DNA of 64,000 bases from Imbricaverruca yamaguchii (lineage: Eukaryota > Arthropoda > Thecostraca > Neoverrucidae): assembly GCA_034440575.1 (NCBI GenBank), contig JAOTOL010001598.1:1104501-1168500 (forward strand), read 5' to 3'. Both the position numbers and the translations under genes were made by a program. Shown one piece after another: positions 22,284 through 33,865 of this stretch; positions within the stretch are counted from its first letter, which is position 1; each line of letters begins with the position of its first letter. Below the pieces are notes generated by a model, which had not been told where the DNA came from, did not search any database, and was given only the letters and a program-made list of their open reading frames with translations.

Positions 22284-24075
22284 CAATGACGGAACATCGG
22301 ATCAAGAAGGGGAACAGTGAATTCAGGCCAAACGATTATAATAAATTTAGTGCAGTGGCGGTGCCACGAGACTTCCTGACGGCCAATAAGTGTTGTAATA
22401 TCCCCACCCAGGCCTCTCTGCAACTGCATCCTCCCCGCCATAATTATCGACAACACCCAGGTGCTGTGTAGTATATTGCGCATGGTGATGTTCGCCCTTC
22501 TGAAATGGGAATTTGTGTTGTGCGAGAATACAGTCGCTAGTCTGGTCAAGCATGTCTCAGTCTTTTCCGATTTCCGAAGAGTTTGAAACTCGCTAATGAA
22601 TGAAAGCTAGCTGTGAGGTAAGATGCTTTTAGGAGCCATTTCCCATGACCAGCTTCGTACCTACTCGGTGGTACAGCCAAGACTTACTTAGGAGGAGACC
22701 GACCCAAAAATCGTCGCGAAAAAGATGTCGTCGGGGTGTGAAGCGCTCTAAGATTTTTGTATTTTGTGTGGTAAAAATATGAAAACGTCTTGCTTGATCT
22801 AGTGTATTTTTTATGGCTAAGGGTGGGGTGTAGTCCCTGGCCACCGGGGCCCTTGCCTGTGCCTACGTACCTACCTATCTATTTGGTATTCATCAAGTAC
22901 CTATACACGCACCTAATTAGACACCGCTATGTGTCTAATTAAGGCTGGCTCAAGCTGGATCAACTTCTTCGCTTTGATCCAAAACGTTAACTCGCGCCGT
23001 CTCTCCGGTCAGATCCTCACACCCCGTCCCGGGGGCGCTAGTAACCCCCTCTAAAATCCAAACTAAGCGTCGCACGATAACGAAAGAGGTGTCATCTGAA
23101 AGCGCTCGATAAGTAGGGTCTGGATCCACCCAGAAAGTAATTTTCCCCTAAAGGTGACGTCACCAGGGGGCTAGATTTTCACGACTTTTCACGACTTACA
23201 TTATGTTTTTGGCTCTGGGAGTTCATTTTGGGGATATATGAAGAAAAAAATATTTGGAATGAGAAAAGGACAGCGAAATCGACCACGGCCATACAATTTT
23301 TTGCCCCCCCCCCCTAATTTTTTTGAAATTTCAAAATTTTGAGTTTTCATGTTTTCTTTAATTTTCATTTTTCCAGTGGATAGAGCAGACCGAGAAACGT
23401 TGTCGGAAGTCAACTTGTCCTAACAAAAAAATGCTTACTTTAGCCAGAATCTTCTATTTGAACTGCAATGGGCAAATATGCAAAATTTATATGTAGTCAA
23501 AAACGAAAAAGAGAAAAATTCCACTCGTACGTTTTATTGCATCCCTAAAGATAAGCAAACGCTGAAAGTTTCATTAAAATATCTGTATCCGTTAAAGCGT
23601 GAGAACTGGTTGAACTTTTTTGGAGGTGACCTCACTTGACCTTGACTAACTCGTTGACCCTAAATGACTTGACTTCGAAATTTTGAATCAGTATGCCAAA
23701 TTGATGTGGGGAAAGGTATGCCAATTTTAGGTGCGCTGCCGTGCGTCCTTCGTCCGCTATCCGCGAAAAACCTGAGGGGGCGGTTGAAGAACCCCCCCCC
23801 CCCCGAGACGGGACGGGTTAACAAATGGCAATATGCCATGGTCCAGAATGCAAAATATGGCGGAGGACTCGATAACATGTGGGTCAATCGATTGGAATCA
23901 GGGCCGGGTCATGCGTACCCTGACCCGTGCTACAAGCTATGGTTCATTTGAATACAATACGATGCAGCAGAATACATTAATTCTTCAGTGCATGAATAGA
24001 TATGCCTGGGCTCCCCTGTTCTTACCTACTTGGGAAATCCCTCGAAGAGCATTGACTACTTAATGTCCTGTGAGC
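22284..24075. other. Unannotated region with palindromes
   Basis: No gene is recognised. TAATTAGACAC (22914-22924) pairs perfectly with GTGTCTAATTA (22931-22941) around CGCTAT. GGTGACGTCACC (23153-23164) is a perfect 12-bp palindrome with a CRE-like core, flanked by CCCCT and AGGGG. C-runs occur at about 23303 and 23800. Confidence 0.5.
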
Positions 24076-24775
24076 CACATAACAGGGTCAGTTCACTGGG
24101 CAGTGGGTCAGGTGTTTCCCGTCATACCAGGGTCAGCTCTCGGGGCAGTGCGGGAGATGTCTCCTGCCATACCAGGGTCAGCTCTCGGGGCAGTGCGGGA
24201 GATGTCTCCTGCCAGGGTCAGCTGTCGGGGTAGTGGGCAGGGTCTCCTGCCATACCAGGGTCAGCTCCCTGGGCAGTGCGGCAAGTGTCTCCCGCCATAC
24301 CAGGTTCAGCTGCCGGGGCAGTGGGCAGGTGTTTCCCGTCATACCAGGGTCAGCTGCCGGGGCAGTGGGCAGGTGTTTCCCGCCATACCATGGTCACTCT
24401 GGGAAGTGCGGCAAGTGTCTCCACCATACCAGGGTCAGCTGCCGGGAGTGGGCAGGTGTTTCCGCCATATCAGGGTCACTGCCGGGGTGGGAGGTTTCCC
24501 GCCATACCAGGGTCAGCTGCCGGGGTAGTGGGCAGGTGTTTCCCGCCATATCAGGGTCAGCTGCCGGGACAGTGGGCAGGTGTTTCCCGCCAATCAAGTG
24601 ACTTCCCATAATGGGCATGTTCCGCATAAGGGTCAGTTGGGGCAGGTGTTTCCCGCCATACCAGGGTCAGCTGCCGGGGTAGTGGGCAGGTGTTTCCCGC
24701 CATATCAGGGTCAGCTGCCGGGGTAGTGGGCAGGTGTTTCCCGCCATATCAGGGTCAGCTGCCGGTGCAGTGAAG
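24076..24775. repeat. 44-bp minisatellite (CCATACCAGGGTCAGCTGCC)
   Basis: About 16 units with CCATACCAGGGTCAGCTGCC and GGGGCAGTGGGCAGGTGTTT. Short indels in several units (near 24450, 24480 and 24590-24650) break the frames. The first units read GCTCTCGG and differ from the rest. Confidence 0.95.
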
Positions 24776-26300
24776 CAGATGTCTCCAGCCAACCCGCTCT
24801 ATCCGAAGCGTGGCAGCCCCTGAGGGTCAAAGTGGTTGAAGCCTAACTAATGTGAAGTTGTCCATTATGAGCTAAAGAAACCGAACCTCCTGCTCCTGGG
24901 GTACAAGACCATCCCGATCAAAACTCTTGGCTGTTCATGTCGCACGCGGGAGTCAACAGCGGGGGAGGAGGAGCATGATAAAAATATAGCGACCTTAACA
25001 GCCGCTTTACCCCCCCCACACACACACACTGGTATGCTCGGATTTAACATGGGAGTTGACAAAGATCGAGTTATTTAGCCCTCTCGACGCCCTCTGTCCT
25101 TGGGAGCAAATGTGGTGGAATCTCACTTGGTCATAAGGAAAGCACTCATTTTAGACTGATTATATTTGAGGAAGATGCTGCGCTGTGCTTGGTACATCAG
25201 GCGTGCATAGTCGGTGCACCCACCATGGTTTGGGTCACGGTACTCGTGTACCTCGCCTCCGAGGTCCCCGAGTACCGTGCCGGGGACCGGAGTCCTCTCC
25301 CCCTGCCTGGGATTCTCGGGAACGGAAGTCAATATGAACCGTTCGATATGGCCCTTTAGAAACAGTTGCAGCACCCCGCCCTACTGGTACCCACTCCCCC
25401 TCACGCACATACTTGGGACCCCGTGCTAGTAATGCGATTTTATATTTACCTGCACCTACGGCCATGAAAGTAATTTGACAATCCTCCACACATTAAGCAA
25501 CACCATCATTGCTATGTGCCGTGTGTACTAGTGAACTGCGGGAAGACAATGCTTGTTTTGTGTTTAAAGGCATAGCACAAGTGAAATAAGAGCTAATCGC
25601 TTTTTTATTTCACGTCTATATTAAGACGATCCTTTCGAACAACAATCGGGTAATTCCTAGTCTTCTTTTTATTCGTTTTAGTTCATCTTTGGTTTTCTTT
25701 CAATGTATTCCTACACCCTCACCCTTCCCGTTCTTAAGCAATGAGAGTTTCTTTTTTTTGCAAGGTCATGATTGTTTACTCTTCGGCTGTTCGGTGGTTA
25801 ATCACCTGTGATTATCCAACCTGACTCGATAGGCCTTGATCCCGGCACAGTCGTGAAGTAAGTATGATTTTCCACTCTAATTCCATTGATTGACATATTG
25901 AAGACTCAGTCTAATGATATTAATGTATCGATATCAAGGACCAGTGATCATGCCCAGGTTGAGTACAAGGAAATTTGTGAAGAACTATTGAAGTTTATGA
26001 TTTTCGAAGCAGACCGTCATGGGGTAGGAACAGGGGGCAACGGGAGTGCCTGCCTACCCCCAACTCCAAAGTTGTAGGGACATTGCCCCTCACAAACTTG
26101 TTTAACACTGCAGCCAGCCAAACGTTTCCGATATGCATTTCTCCAAAACGTTGAACTATCTTGAGATATATCTTCGATTATGATAACTAGATAACTAAAT
26201 CAAATGGGTTAGCTCTGTTGGTACGTTGTATCATGACAAGGTCTGCTGAGGATGTGCCATATTTTCTAGAGCTCATGTCTTTCAACGGTCACAACTTTCA
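24776..26300. other. Unannotated region
   Basis: No gene is recognised. It contains the alternative hairpin pair at 25236-25288. 25560-25760 is AT-rich. GGGTTAGCTCTGTTGGTACG near 26206 looks like a Pol III A-box, but no B-box follows. Confidence 0.45.
25236..25288. repeat. Two mutually exclusive hairpins
   Basis: Structure 1: CACGGTACTCG (25236-25246) with CGAGTACCGTG (25269-25279), 11 bp, plus inner ACCTCG/CGAGGT (25250-25255 with 25260-25265) around CCTC. Structure 2: GGTCCCCG (25263-25270) with CGGGGACC (25281-25288), 8 bp. They compete for 25263-25270, so both cannot form together. Whether it is transcribed is unknown. Confidence 0.75.
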
Positions 26301-26384
26301 AATTGGAAATTAACTTTTAAAAATTGGAAGTGAACTTCCAAGAATTGGAAGTGAACTTCCAAAATTGGCAGGAAACTTCCAAAA
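26301..26384. repeat. 21-bp array whose unit is a palindrome
   Basis: Four 21-bp units. Units 2 and 3 contain TTGGAAGTGAACTTCCAA, arms TTGGAAGT/ACTTCCAA around GA (26324-26341 and 26345-26362). Units 1 and 4 are diverged. Unit 1 keeps partial pairing through two G-T pairs. Confidence 0.88.
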
Positions 26385-27879
26385 CAACGCGGATGGATGG
26401 CGCTCATGTTTTATGAAGTCAGTGCCTTCCAAGGTGCATAGCTTCACAATTAAAAGCTAACTTGAAGAAAAAAAATCTGAAAGGTTAAACTAGGCTGGGT
26501 TAGGCTAGGTCAGGTTCCTATCCGGGCTGTATTGGGAGTTCTCCAATTCTTTTAATTTGGCTTCCAATTTAGAATTCATGCACTTTGGAAGATGTGGTAC
26601 GAGTCCGTTTGCTGCACCAAATAATTCCTAACGGCTACGAAATGCTTGTATTGCCTCGGGACTGTTACTGCGGCGGCGGCGTACGGACTGCGCGGCTATA
26701 GTCTAAATGGACACAATCCCTGCTCTTCAATAACTCGTGTCCGTCGACAGCTTCCGCGACGGATGGCGCCACCTATGAGCCTGGCCCGTGCTATCTGACC
26801 CGACCGCACGACAAACTCGAAGACCAAACGATGTCGGCCGACAGTGGCTACTCAAAGCGCGCGGGAGCTGACACGTGCATAGCACCGCCGCGCCACCGCC
26901 TCCTTCGCTTCTGAGGTCGTCCACATACCGCGCATCGTTTGCCCTAAGCTGATCGTCCGAGACGCAGTAATTACTTCCACGCCACAGACACGGGCCATTA
27001 CTCACCTTCCTTGCTGTGATATCTGGTCTGGACGCGGTGCGATACGAGATGACCGCGATGGCGCGAATCTTGGCACAGTGCCACTGTGGATGGTGTGTCC
27101 ATTGGTTCCGAGCACCATCCGGTGGACAGTTATTGGCGCCCTTCCGATGTGTAGAGGCTGAGTAAGCTCACGACCTCCGGACGTTCCACTGCGACACCAT
27201 GTAGGCACTTGACCGTGATAACTGTGCTACACTGAACATTTGGCTTCTATCCTATCTTACATTTTGTCTTGCTACTACGGACGTTAAAATCACATGCATT
27301 GACACCGTATTGCAAAATACGGCAGAAATAGCCTCGTAACAAACCAACGTATCAGACTGATGCATCCTGTACGACATATTTGGCCTTCGCCTTTTCCGAA
27401 GGAACTAGGTGCTTTATATCGTATATTTTCCTATCATAGCTCGTGATCCTCACTAAAATCGTCGCTGTAAATACGATGTATGTCTGGGAGGAGCTTAGCT
27501 TCTCAACTCAAATCGGATTAAATTATGCCCATAGCTGAGGCGAACAGGGAGGTGAAACCAAGAATGTATGTGCAGCTTGAAAGTTCTTAACCACTACATC
27601 ACACCTTTATAGCTGAAGTTATTGCCTTGCACTTCGTCATTTCCTTAACAGACTGTACACATTTTAGCATCAGATTGATGGTGATGCATAATGAAAACTG
27701 CAACGTGCTGTAGCGTCCGTACTCTGCCTCCCCCACCTCCAGGTCACGGATACAGTTAACTCTCCTAATTAATCATGCATTTGAGGCCGATTTCACAAAG
27801 CTGATGACCGTTGCTCGACAGTGGGGTGCCGAAGGGGTGGGGGCATTGGGTGCAGTTGCCCCTCTCCCCCTAGACGTTG
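26385..27879. other. Unannotated unique region
   Basis: No gene is recognised. GGGTTAGGCTAGGTCAGG near 26500 resembles words common in arthropod genomes. 26640-27200 is GC-richer with frames of 68-92 codons on the minus strand. Confidence 0.45.
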
Positions 27880-30060
27880 TGGTGCCCCCAAGAATGGCAC
27901 TGGGATTCTGGAAAGTTGCGCCAGGCTCCATAAAAACCACGCTGGATCCTCAAAATCGCACCGGGGCCTTTCACAATCACATTGGGGGCCAAAAAGTCGC
28001 TCAAGGGCCCCTAAAAATGACGCTGGTTGTCCACAAAATCGCACTAAGACCCCTGAAAATCACATTGGAGCCAAAAAGTCGCGCAGCCCTCCCCCCCCCC
28101 AAAAAAAAAAAACAGCTAGGCCTCAAAAAGTCGGACCGGGGCGGCTGGACATTCGCTGAACCGGGCCACTGAAAAACAAACTGAGCCTAGGGGTGGCAAA
28201 AAAATTGCAACCGGGCCCCTGCAAATATCCCTAGGGACTCGACAGGTCAAACTGGGGCTCTCATACACATCGGGACCACCAAAAAAAGAAGCCAGAACAA
28301 CAACAAAAACAGTCCGGATATTGAAAGTCACCCTGGGATCTCAACAAACCATGAAAGAGCCCCAAGACGTGTAGGGCCCCCAAAACGTGTCCAGACCACT
28401 AAAACTCGCGTTAGGGATCTCAACAAGTGACGACAGGGCCAAAATGGCACTTAGACTTAAAATAAGTCGTATCACTGCCATTGAAAATCACACTGAGGCC
28501 CGAAAATTCGCGCAGGAGCCCCACAAGTCGCAGCTGGCTTTCAAAAAAGCAATGTTCACACGGAAAGTCACTCTGCGGCCACAAAAGTTCCGTTAAAGAG
28601 CCCCTCCCCCCCAAAAAAAACGACGTATCGGGCCTCGGAAAAGAAACGTGTTGGGGCACCGAAAACAATACCGCGACCAAAAAATATCGCGCGAGGGGGT
28701 TATAAGAAATATAAATCGACACCAAAAATCACCGAGGGACTCCATTGAATCGACCCTAGCACCGGAAAATTCAGCACAGGTCCCGAAAGAAAGTTCTCCG
28801 ATGAACCTTTCCACCGTGAAAGGGGTCATCGGCTGGAAAAAAAACTCGTTACCGAGCATGCACATTGGCTAACCAAAGACCAAAACAAATCGTCCCCTGC
28901 CATAAACGGGTGGTCTCCCAAGAATCGCGCCGGGGTTCACAAAAACCGTTATGAGGTCCCATAAATTTGCATCGTGGTTCCCAGAATTCGCCTACGTAGC
29001 TCTAAATAAGTGCAGCAAGCACAAACAAACTCGCGCCGGGCTCGAAAATTTGCACCGGATCCCCGAAAATCGCCCAGGCCAGCTAAGACCAACTCGCCTC
29101 TCGGACACACTGACACACTGAGCTCCCAAATATCGCGCTTTTGACCCAAAATTCCCGGTGGTAGTCACAAAAAGGCAGATCGGGGTATCAACAATTCCTC
29201 TCAGTACTCCAAAAAATTAGCGTCGATGACCTCAACGGGCACAGCTTGGCCCCAAAAATCGCACGGGACCCGACAAGTATTAAACCAGAAACTTCTAAAA
29301 TAAGGAGACATTCAAAAAATAGATATCCGAGCCAGGAAAATCGCCCCAGAGCCCGAACATTACACTAGATGCATAAAAAACGCGCAAGGCCCCGAAAAAA
29401 AGGTACCGATGCTCGAAAAAAAACTGAGACGGAACGCAAAACATAGCATCGGGAAGTCGAGAAGTCAGGCTGTGAATCGGACTTCATTTTTAATCACAGG
29501 TCACCAAAAGAGAGCCCAGTCGAGCCCAGTAAACTTGTGCCGGGTCCCCCCGGAATCACGCACCTGAGCCCGAAACAAAAATCCAGCCGGAGCCTCGCCT
29601 CGAAAAATTATACTGGGGACCCAAAATCGTGCTGGCGTCCACAAATATGCGTCAAGAACTCCAAATAAACACAGCACAATGGGAGACCCAAAATGCGCCA
29701 GGCCCTTCAAAGCCTACCGCGTGTCGCAAAAAGCGGCAGGACCTTAAAACATGCGTTGCAGCTCTCAATATGCACACCGGGAGCTCGTAGGCAACAACGG
29801 CGAATGATCCTAATCATGATCCTAAAGATGAACAAAAAGACCGGGCACTAAATAAACATATCCATGTCTTCGGAAACGCACCAGTACCTCAAAAACGTCG
29901 TCAGTGTACAAAAAGCAACAAAGCGCGTTAAGAAAGGCCGAGTCTAAAACATGTACCGAATTCCGAATAAGTATGTTCTAGAGCTTTAAAACATATTCGT
30001 GGGTGAAGAAAAAAGCAACGCGTCCAAAAAGAACACCTAGCTATGGTCTCGGTTTGGAAG
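27880..30060. repeat. Ancient ~21-bp periodic A-run array
   Basis: Over about 2.2 kb the sequence is built from strongly diverged units of roughly 18-24 bp, each beginning with an A-run (AAAATCG, AAAAGTCG, AAAATCAC) followed by a C/G segment often ending in GGGCCCC or GGACTC. Clear successive examples are AAAATCGCACCGGGGCC, ACAATCACATTGGGGGCC and AAAAGTCGCTCAAGGGCCCC at 27950-28020. Similar units recur at 28480-28600, 28920-29160 and 29560-29700, fading toward 30060. No coding frame is consistent across it. It may be an old satellite. Confidence 0.75.
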
Positions 30061-31082
30061 TCAATCTTGGAGCGTACGTAACCAAAGAGTTTAGATACAC
30101 TCAGCGGTCATCCGGATTTCTTATCCAGGAGAAAATGTGGGGAGAAAAGAACTAATTATCGAATTGAATTGATCGAATCTCCCAACAAACCCCCACACGA
30201 AACGTTCCATACGGCTAATATGGCACAAGACTAACATGTGGCAGCAATTGGCAAAACGTGGGAGGGCTAGCAGAAATTGGAGAATCGCACTGAAGTGTGG
30301 CGAATGCGTCGAATGTGCAAGGCGAGTATACAAGGGAGTATACAATGCAATGCGAGGTGACGATGTGGTATTTTTTAAAAAATGTCCTTTTGAAACAAAG
30401 CAAAAACGGTGATCGAAGTCCGTATACTTTTTAATTTCATGGAGTACGTAGGCCACATCCAAATCCGTTTGCCCATCCCCCTAGCGCAAATCCTGGGTAA
30501 GCCACTGTTGCTTTAACATTATCGTGGTATCCACAAAGTAGAACACTGCGCATACTGGTATAATACATTATTTTTGTTTCTTTGAATTCGTGAGTACCAT
30601 GGTGTCTTAAACAATCTACAGATCTCGAACATCTTAACGTATACTTAACTTAACTTAGCGAATATCAATAATTCGGAACATCGCCCTGGTTACTTCGGAA
30701 CGTTCTTTCACCACGCCTGTATCAGCTATTTGGTGCCGTTGAATAACACATTGCTCGGTTCTTTTCGTTGTATGCAACTTCGCGACCGTGGTTAGTTTCT
30801 ACATGTTTCATTCTCTTTTCCCAGACTGCACTTTGCTGCTTTGAATGCAACCGCCGGCAGACGCGGAGCGTGTGTCGTTGGCCAACAAACGACACATACC
30901 ATGCATGTGTTGTTTGTTCAGCGCCCCGAAAGAAGTCAATGTACAGAGATTGTTTCCTGCAACCATTCGTCACAATTCTGAACACGGCCTAATGTCCGGT
31001 ATGACATGTCCTGACATGCCCGGTATGCATATCCACTGTCCGGTGTTGCAAGCCAGCTTTACTTACAACGAAAACACGAAGA
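30061..31082. other. Unannotated unique region
   Basis: Nothing recognised; moderately AT-rich. Short frames only. Confidence 0.4.
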
Positions 31083-31145
31083 AAATGGCACGGCGAATAG
31101 GCATAATTCAGTCCGGAGTGTCAAAAATGTTTCGCCGTGCCGTTT
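31083..31145. repeat. 15-bp stem hairpin at the edge of a CpG-rich segment
   Basis: AAATGGCACGGCGAA (31083-31097) pairs with TTCGCCGTGCCGTTT (31131-31145), 14 Watson-Crick pairs and one T-G pair, with a 33-nt loop. Confidence 0.78.
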
Positions 31146-31900
31146 GTACCCTGGATTCCATGCGCTGCCGCGTCTCCGTTGGAAGACAGACGAGCCCACA
31201 GCGCAATCTGCACCCGTGCGCATGTCGTCACGAGCCGAATCCGTTCCGGCCCGCCAGCGCGCCTGCCGTCCATCTATTCACGGAGACACGGCGCGCATCA
31301 ACTGCCGTCGCGGCATCATTCGCCATCGTTCACGTACTCCCGCTGCGCTCGGCCTTCCCTCCCGACACTCCTCGCGCCGGAAGCGTCTGACTGGAAGACA
31401 GACATGCTTCGGTTGAGCGCGTTTTTGCCGCCGGCCAAGTTGGCCGACGCGGGCGCCGGCCGAGCGCCGCTCAGACACACCGCCGCGTCCTCATTGATTT
31501 CGAAGCCGGAGAAACGCTCTCGTTGCAGCGACTCCAGACGTCGGTCCGCCTCTGCGCCCGAGCCCGGTAGACAGCCTCGGACGGAATGAGCCGGCCGTGG
31601 CTGGTGTCAGGAACGGCGCTGTTGCCGCCAACGGCCGCCTGACGGCGCCACCAGCGGCGCCCACCGACCAACCCGGCCGCTCAGCTGTGTGACGTCATCG
31701 GCCGCGCAGCTGCAACTGAGCGCGGCGTTCGTCAGCGACGACGGCGCCGCGCCCGAGCCTCTTCCTCCTGTATGGACGTCTACGAGCGAGCGGAGAGATG
31801 CTGAGATGACCTGTCCAGCAGCCGGTGGAGGTGATCTTGTGACTGGGCAGAGGAGGGGCGATGTTGACAACGAGGCGGCGATGTTGCAGACCAGCCGGCT
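31140..31900. promoter_or_regulatory. CpG-rich segment, possible promoter
   Basis: High density of CG dinucleotides relative to the flanks, with frames open on both strands, and a perfect CRE-type octamer TGACGTCA at 31690-31697. A frame of 181 codons (30845-31390, plus) runs into it but has no recognisable domain. There is no TATA box, and no gene can be attached, so the promoter role is a guess from composition. Confidence 0.3.
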
Positions 31901-32163
31901 GCCGACACTCGATGTGGGCAGATGTTCACGCTAAGCACAACACCGGCTATAGCAGCCTGACCGGAACACTTGCAAACACTCGATGGCTAAATACCCAGCT
32001 GTAGTTGTCAAGGCGATCAACTTGATATTGTTCGAATCATGACTGCTCTGGTATGCATGCATGGCTGGTGTTCCTTTCTGACTTTATTGCAAACACTACT
32101 ATTGCAACAACATACCATGCAATTGTCACAACAGTGTAGCAGGTGTACCCGCATACAGTAGAA
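31901..32163. other. Unannotated spacer
   Basis: Nothing recognised. Confidence 0.4.
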
Positions 32164-32313
32164 CAACAGTGCAACCAGCACAAACATACAACAGTGCAAC
32201 CAACACAAACATACAACAGTGCAACCGGTGAAAACATACAGCAGTGCAACCAATACAAACATACAACAGTGCAGCCGGTGAAAACATACAGCGGTGCAAC
32301 CAATGCAAACGAA
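32164..32313. repeat. 25-bp array with alternating unit types
   Basis: Six exact-length 25-bp units (CAACAGTGCAACCA.CACAAA...). From the third unit two types alternate: those with GGTGAAAACATA and those with CCAATACAAACATA, giving a 50-bp higher-order period. A GGTT-rich run (GGTTGGCAGTTGGTTGCCAG) follows at 32321-32352. Confidence 0.92.
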
Positions 32314-32577
32314 ACAACTCGGTTGGCAGTTGGTTGCCAGTTGGTTGGTTGGTTATTTGAGCTTAGGGGCGCATCGACTTTGTTGGTCATACAGCGCCAT
32401 TGGTTGCCAGCTCAGTCGTAGCAGGTACGTAATCCGTGTTTATGCTTCGAGTTATATAATTAATGTTCTTGGACAGATGTACAGCAACTGAACAATTATG
32501 ATCAGTTGTTTTTCCTTAATGCTTGGAAGTATTTTATGTTTTCACTAAAAAGTATAATAAATTGCACAGGTAAACAT
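32314..32577. other. Unannotated spacer
   Basis: GGTT-rich at the left; otherwise nothing recognised. Confidence 0.4.
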
Positions 32578-33865
32578 TAAGACATAAAGACATAAAATAT
32601 CAGTACAACTATGAGCCACAAGGGCCCTTCTTGGTTACACTCTGGACACTCAACCAGTTGCCCAATAAATCCATCGATCAGCCCTCCCTGGAATGCTGAA
32701 AAGCAAGCCCTCTATTCTTATAATGATTGTCTATGCTATTTTTATAGATGTTCAATGTGCTGCTACTGACAATGGTTTCTGGCAGCTGGTTCCAGTGTTC
32801 TATTACCATGTTGGTAAAGAAAGACTGTCTTCACCTTGTCCTGCGGTGGTTAACCTTAATTTTGAATTGATGACCTCTATTTGCATCAGTTCTGTTAAAT
32901 TTATACATTTCCCTGAGATATCCCTTCTCCAGACCACGGACAAATTTAAAGAGCTCGATCAGATCTCATCTCAACCTTCTATATCTAAGTGAAAACATAT
33001 TAAATTTCTTGAATCTTTCCTCATATGCCACGTTGCTTACACCATCAACCACTTTTGTAGCCCCCTTTTGTACTCTCTCTAAAAGCCAACAATCTTTTTC
33101 ATAGCTAGGAGACCAAGCTTGGATGCAGTATTCCAAATATGGCCTGACATATGCACAGTAAAGCTTCCTGATGACTTCCTCACTTCTGTATGATACACTC
33201 ATATTTATTTCCCAAAGCATTTTCAGTGCCTTCTTCCTGGCTTCCTTGGTCTGTTCTGATGCCCCCAATTTTGTGTTTAGAATAACACCTAAGTCCTTAT
33301 CTTGTTGAGTCACCGATAGTACTTGGCCACTCATCAAATATGGAACCTTCATATGCTGCCTACCTACATGCATGATTTTGCACTTATCGAAACTAAATTT
33401 CATTTGCCATTCTTCGGACCACTTCTCAAGTTCCTCTAAGTCTTTCTGCGGCGAGATATGCTCATTGTGACCTGTTATTGCCCTAAAGACCTTCAAATCA
33501 TACGCAACCTTCAAAACCTTACTGCTTAGGCCACTTTCAATGTTATTTGCAAATATAATAAACTGTAATGGCCCCAGTACTGACCCCTGGGGGACCCCGC
33601 TAAGAACATTTTGTCATGATGACTTTGTACCATTTAGCATTACTCTCTGCTGTCTATCTGAAAGCCACAACTATCCATTTTAGGATGCTACCTTCAATAC
33701 CATGGACCTGAAGCTGCACCATTAACTGCTTATGGGATACTTTGTCAAAGGCCTTACTAAAGTCGAGATATGCCACATCAACCCGATTTCCCTGATATAA
33801 GATTTCCCTGATTCGCTTATATCGAAATCTAGTCTCACCACACGACGTCATTACCAAACTGGATA
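32578..33865 (-). mobile_element. 5'-truncated CR1/L2-like LINE, copy 1
   Basis: Read on the minus strand, this is the C-terminal half of a non-LTR reverse transcriptase. It has VDVAYLDFSKAFDKVSH (motif A region, about 33735-33785) and SGVPQGSVLGP (about 33570-33600). Next come VAYDLKVFRAI where the family has FADD, DLGVILNTKLG and WLLERVQK. The element is dead: TGG has become TGA at 33614-33616, the motif A and GVPQGS blocks are in different frames, and the first catalytic aspartate of FADD is replaced. The 3' tail holds TTTATGTC octamers at about 32578-32595, typical of CR1/L2-type 3' ends. The clade is inferred from motif wording only; Jockey-like is the alternative. Confidence 0.88.
32966..33514 (-). 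pseudogene. LINE reverse transcriptase C-terminal fragment (copy 1)
   Basis: A 182-codon open stretch of copy 1, starting just before the degenerate YDLKVF site and ending at a stop after SLRYRRLR, short of the family's C-terminus. It keeps KWSEEWQMKFSFDKCKIMHVG, DLGVILNTKLG and EYCIQAWSPSYEKDC. Compared with copy 2 (50773-51573) it lacks the last ~80 residues in frame. Confidence 0.85.

Noticed and set aside
23153..23164. Functional CRE site GGTGACGTCACC
   Set aside because: About one TGACGTCA is expected by chance in 64 kb and no promoter is attached; noted only as a palindrome.
26206..26225. tRNA gene from an A-box-like GGGTTAGCTCTGTTGGTACG
   Set aside because: No B-box or acceptor pairing is present downstream.
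30845..31390. 181-codon plus-strand frame
   Set aside because: No domain or family resemblance; it runs into CpG-rich DNA where frames stay open by composition.
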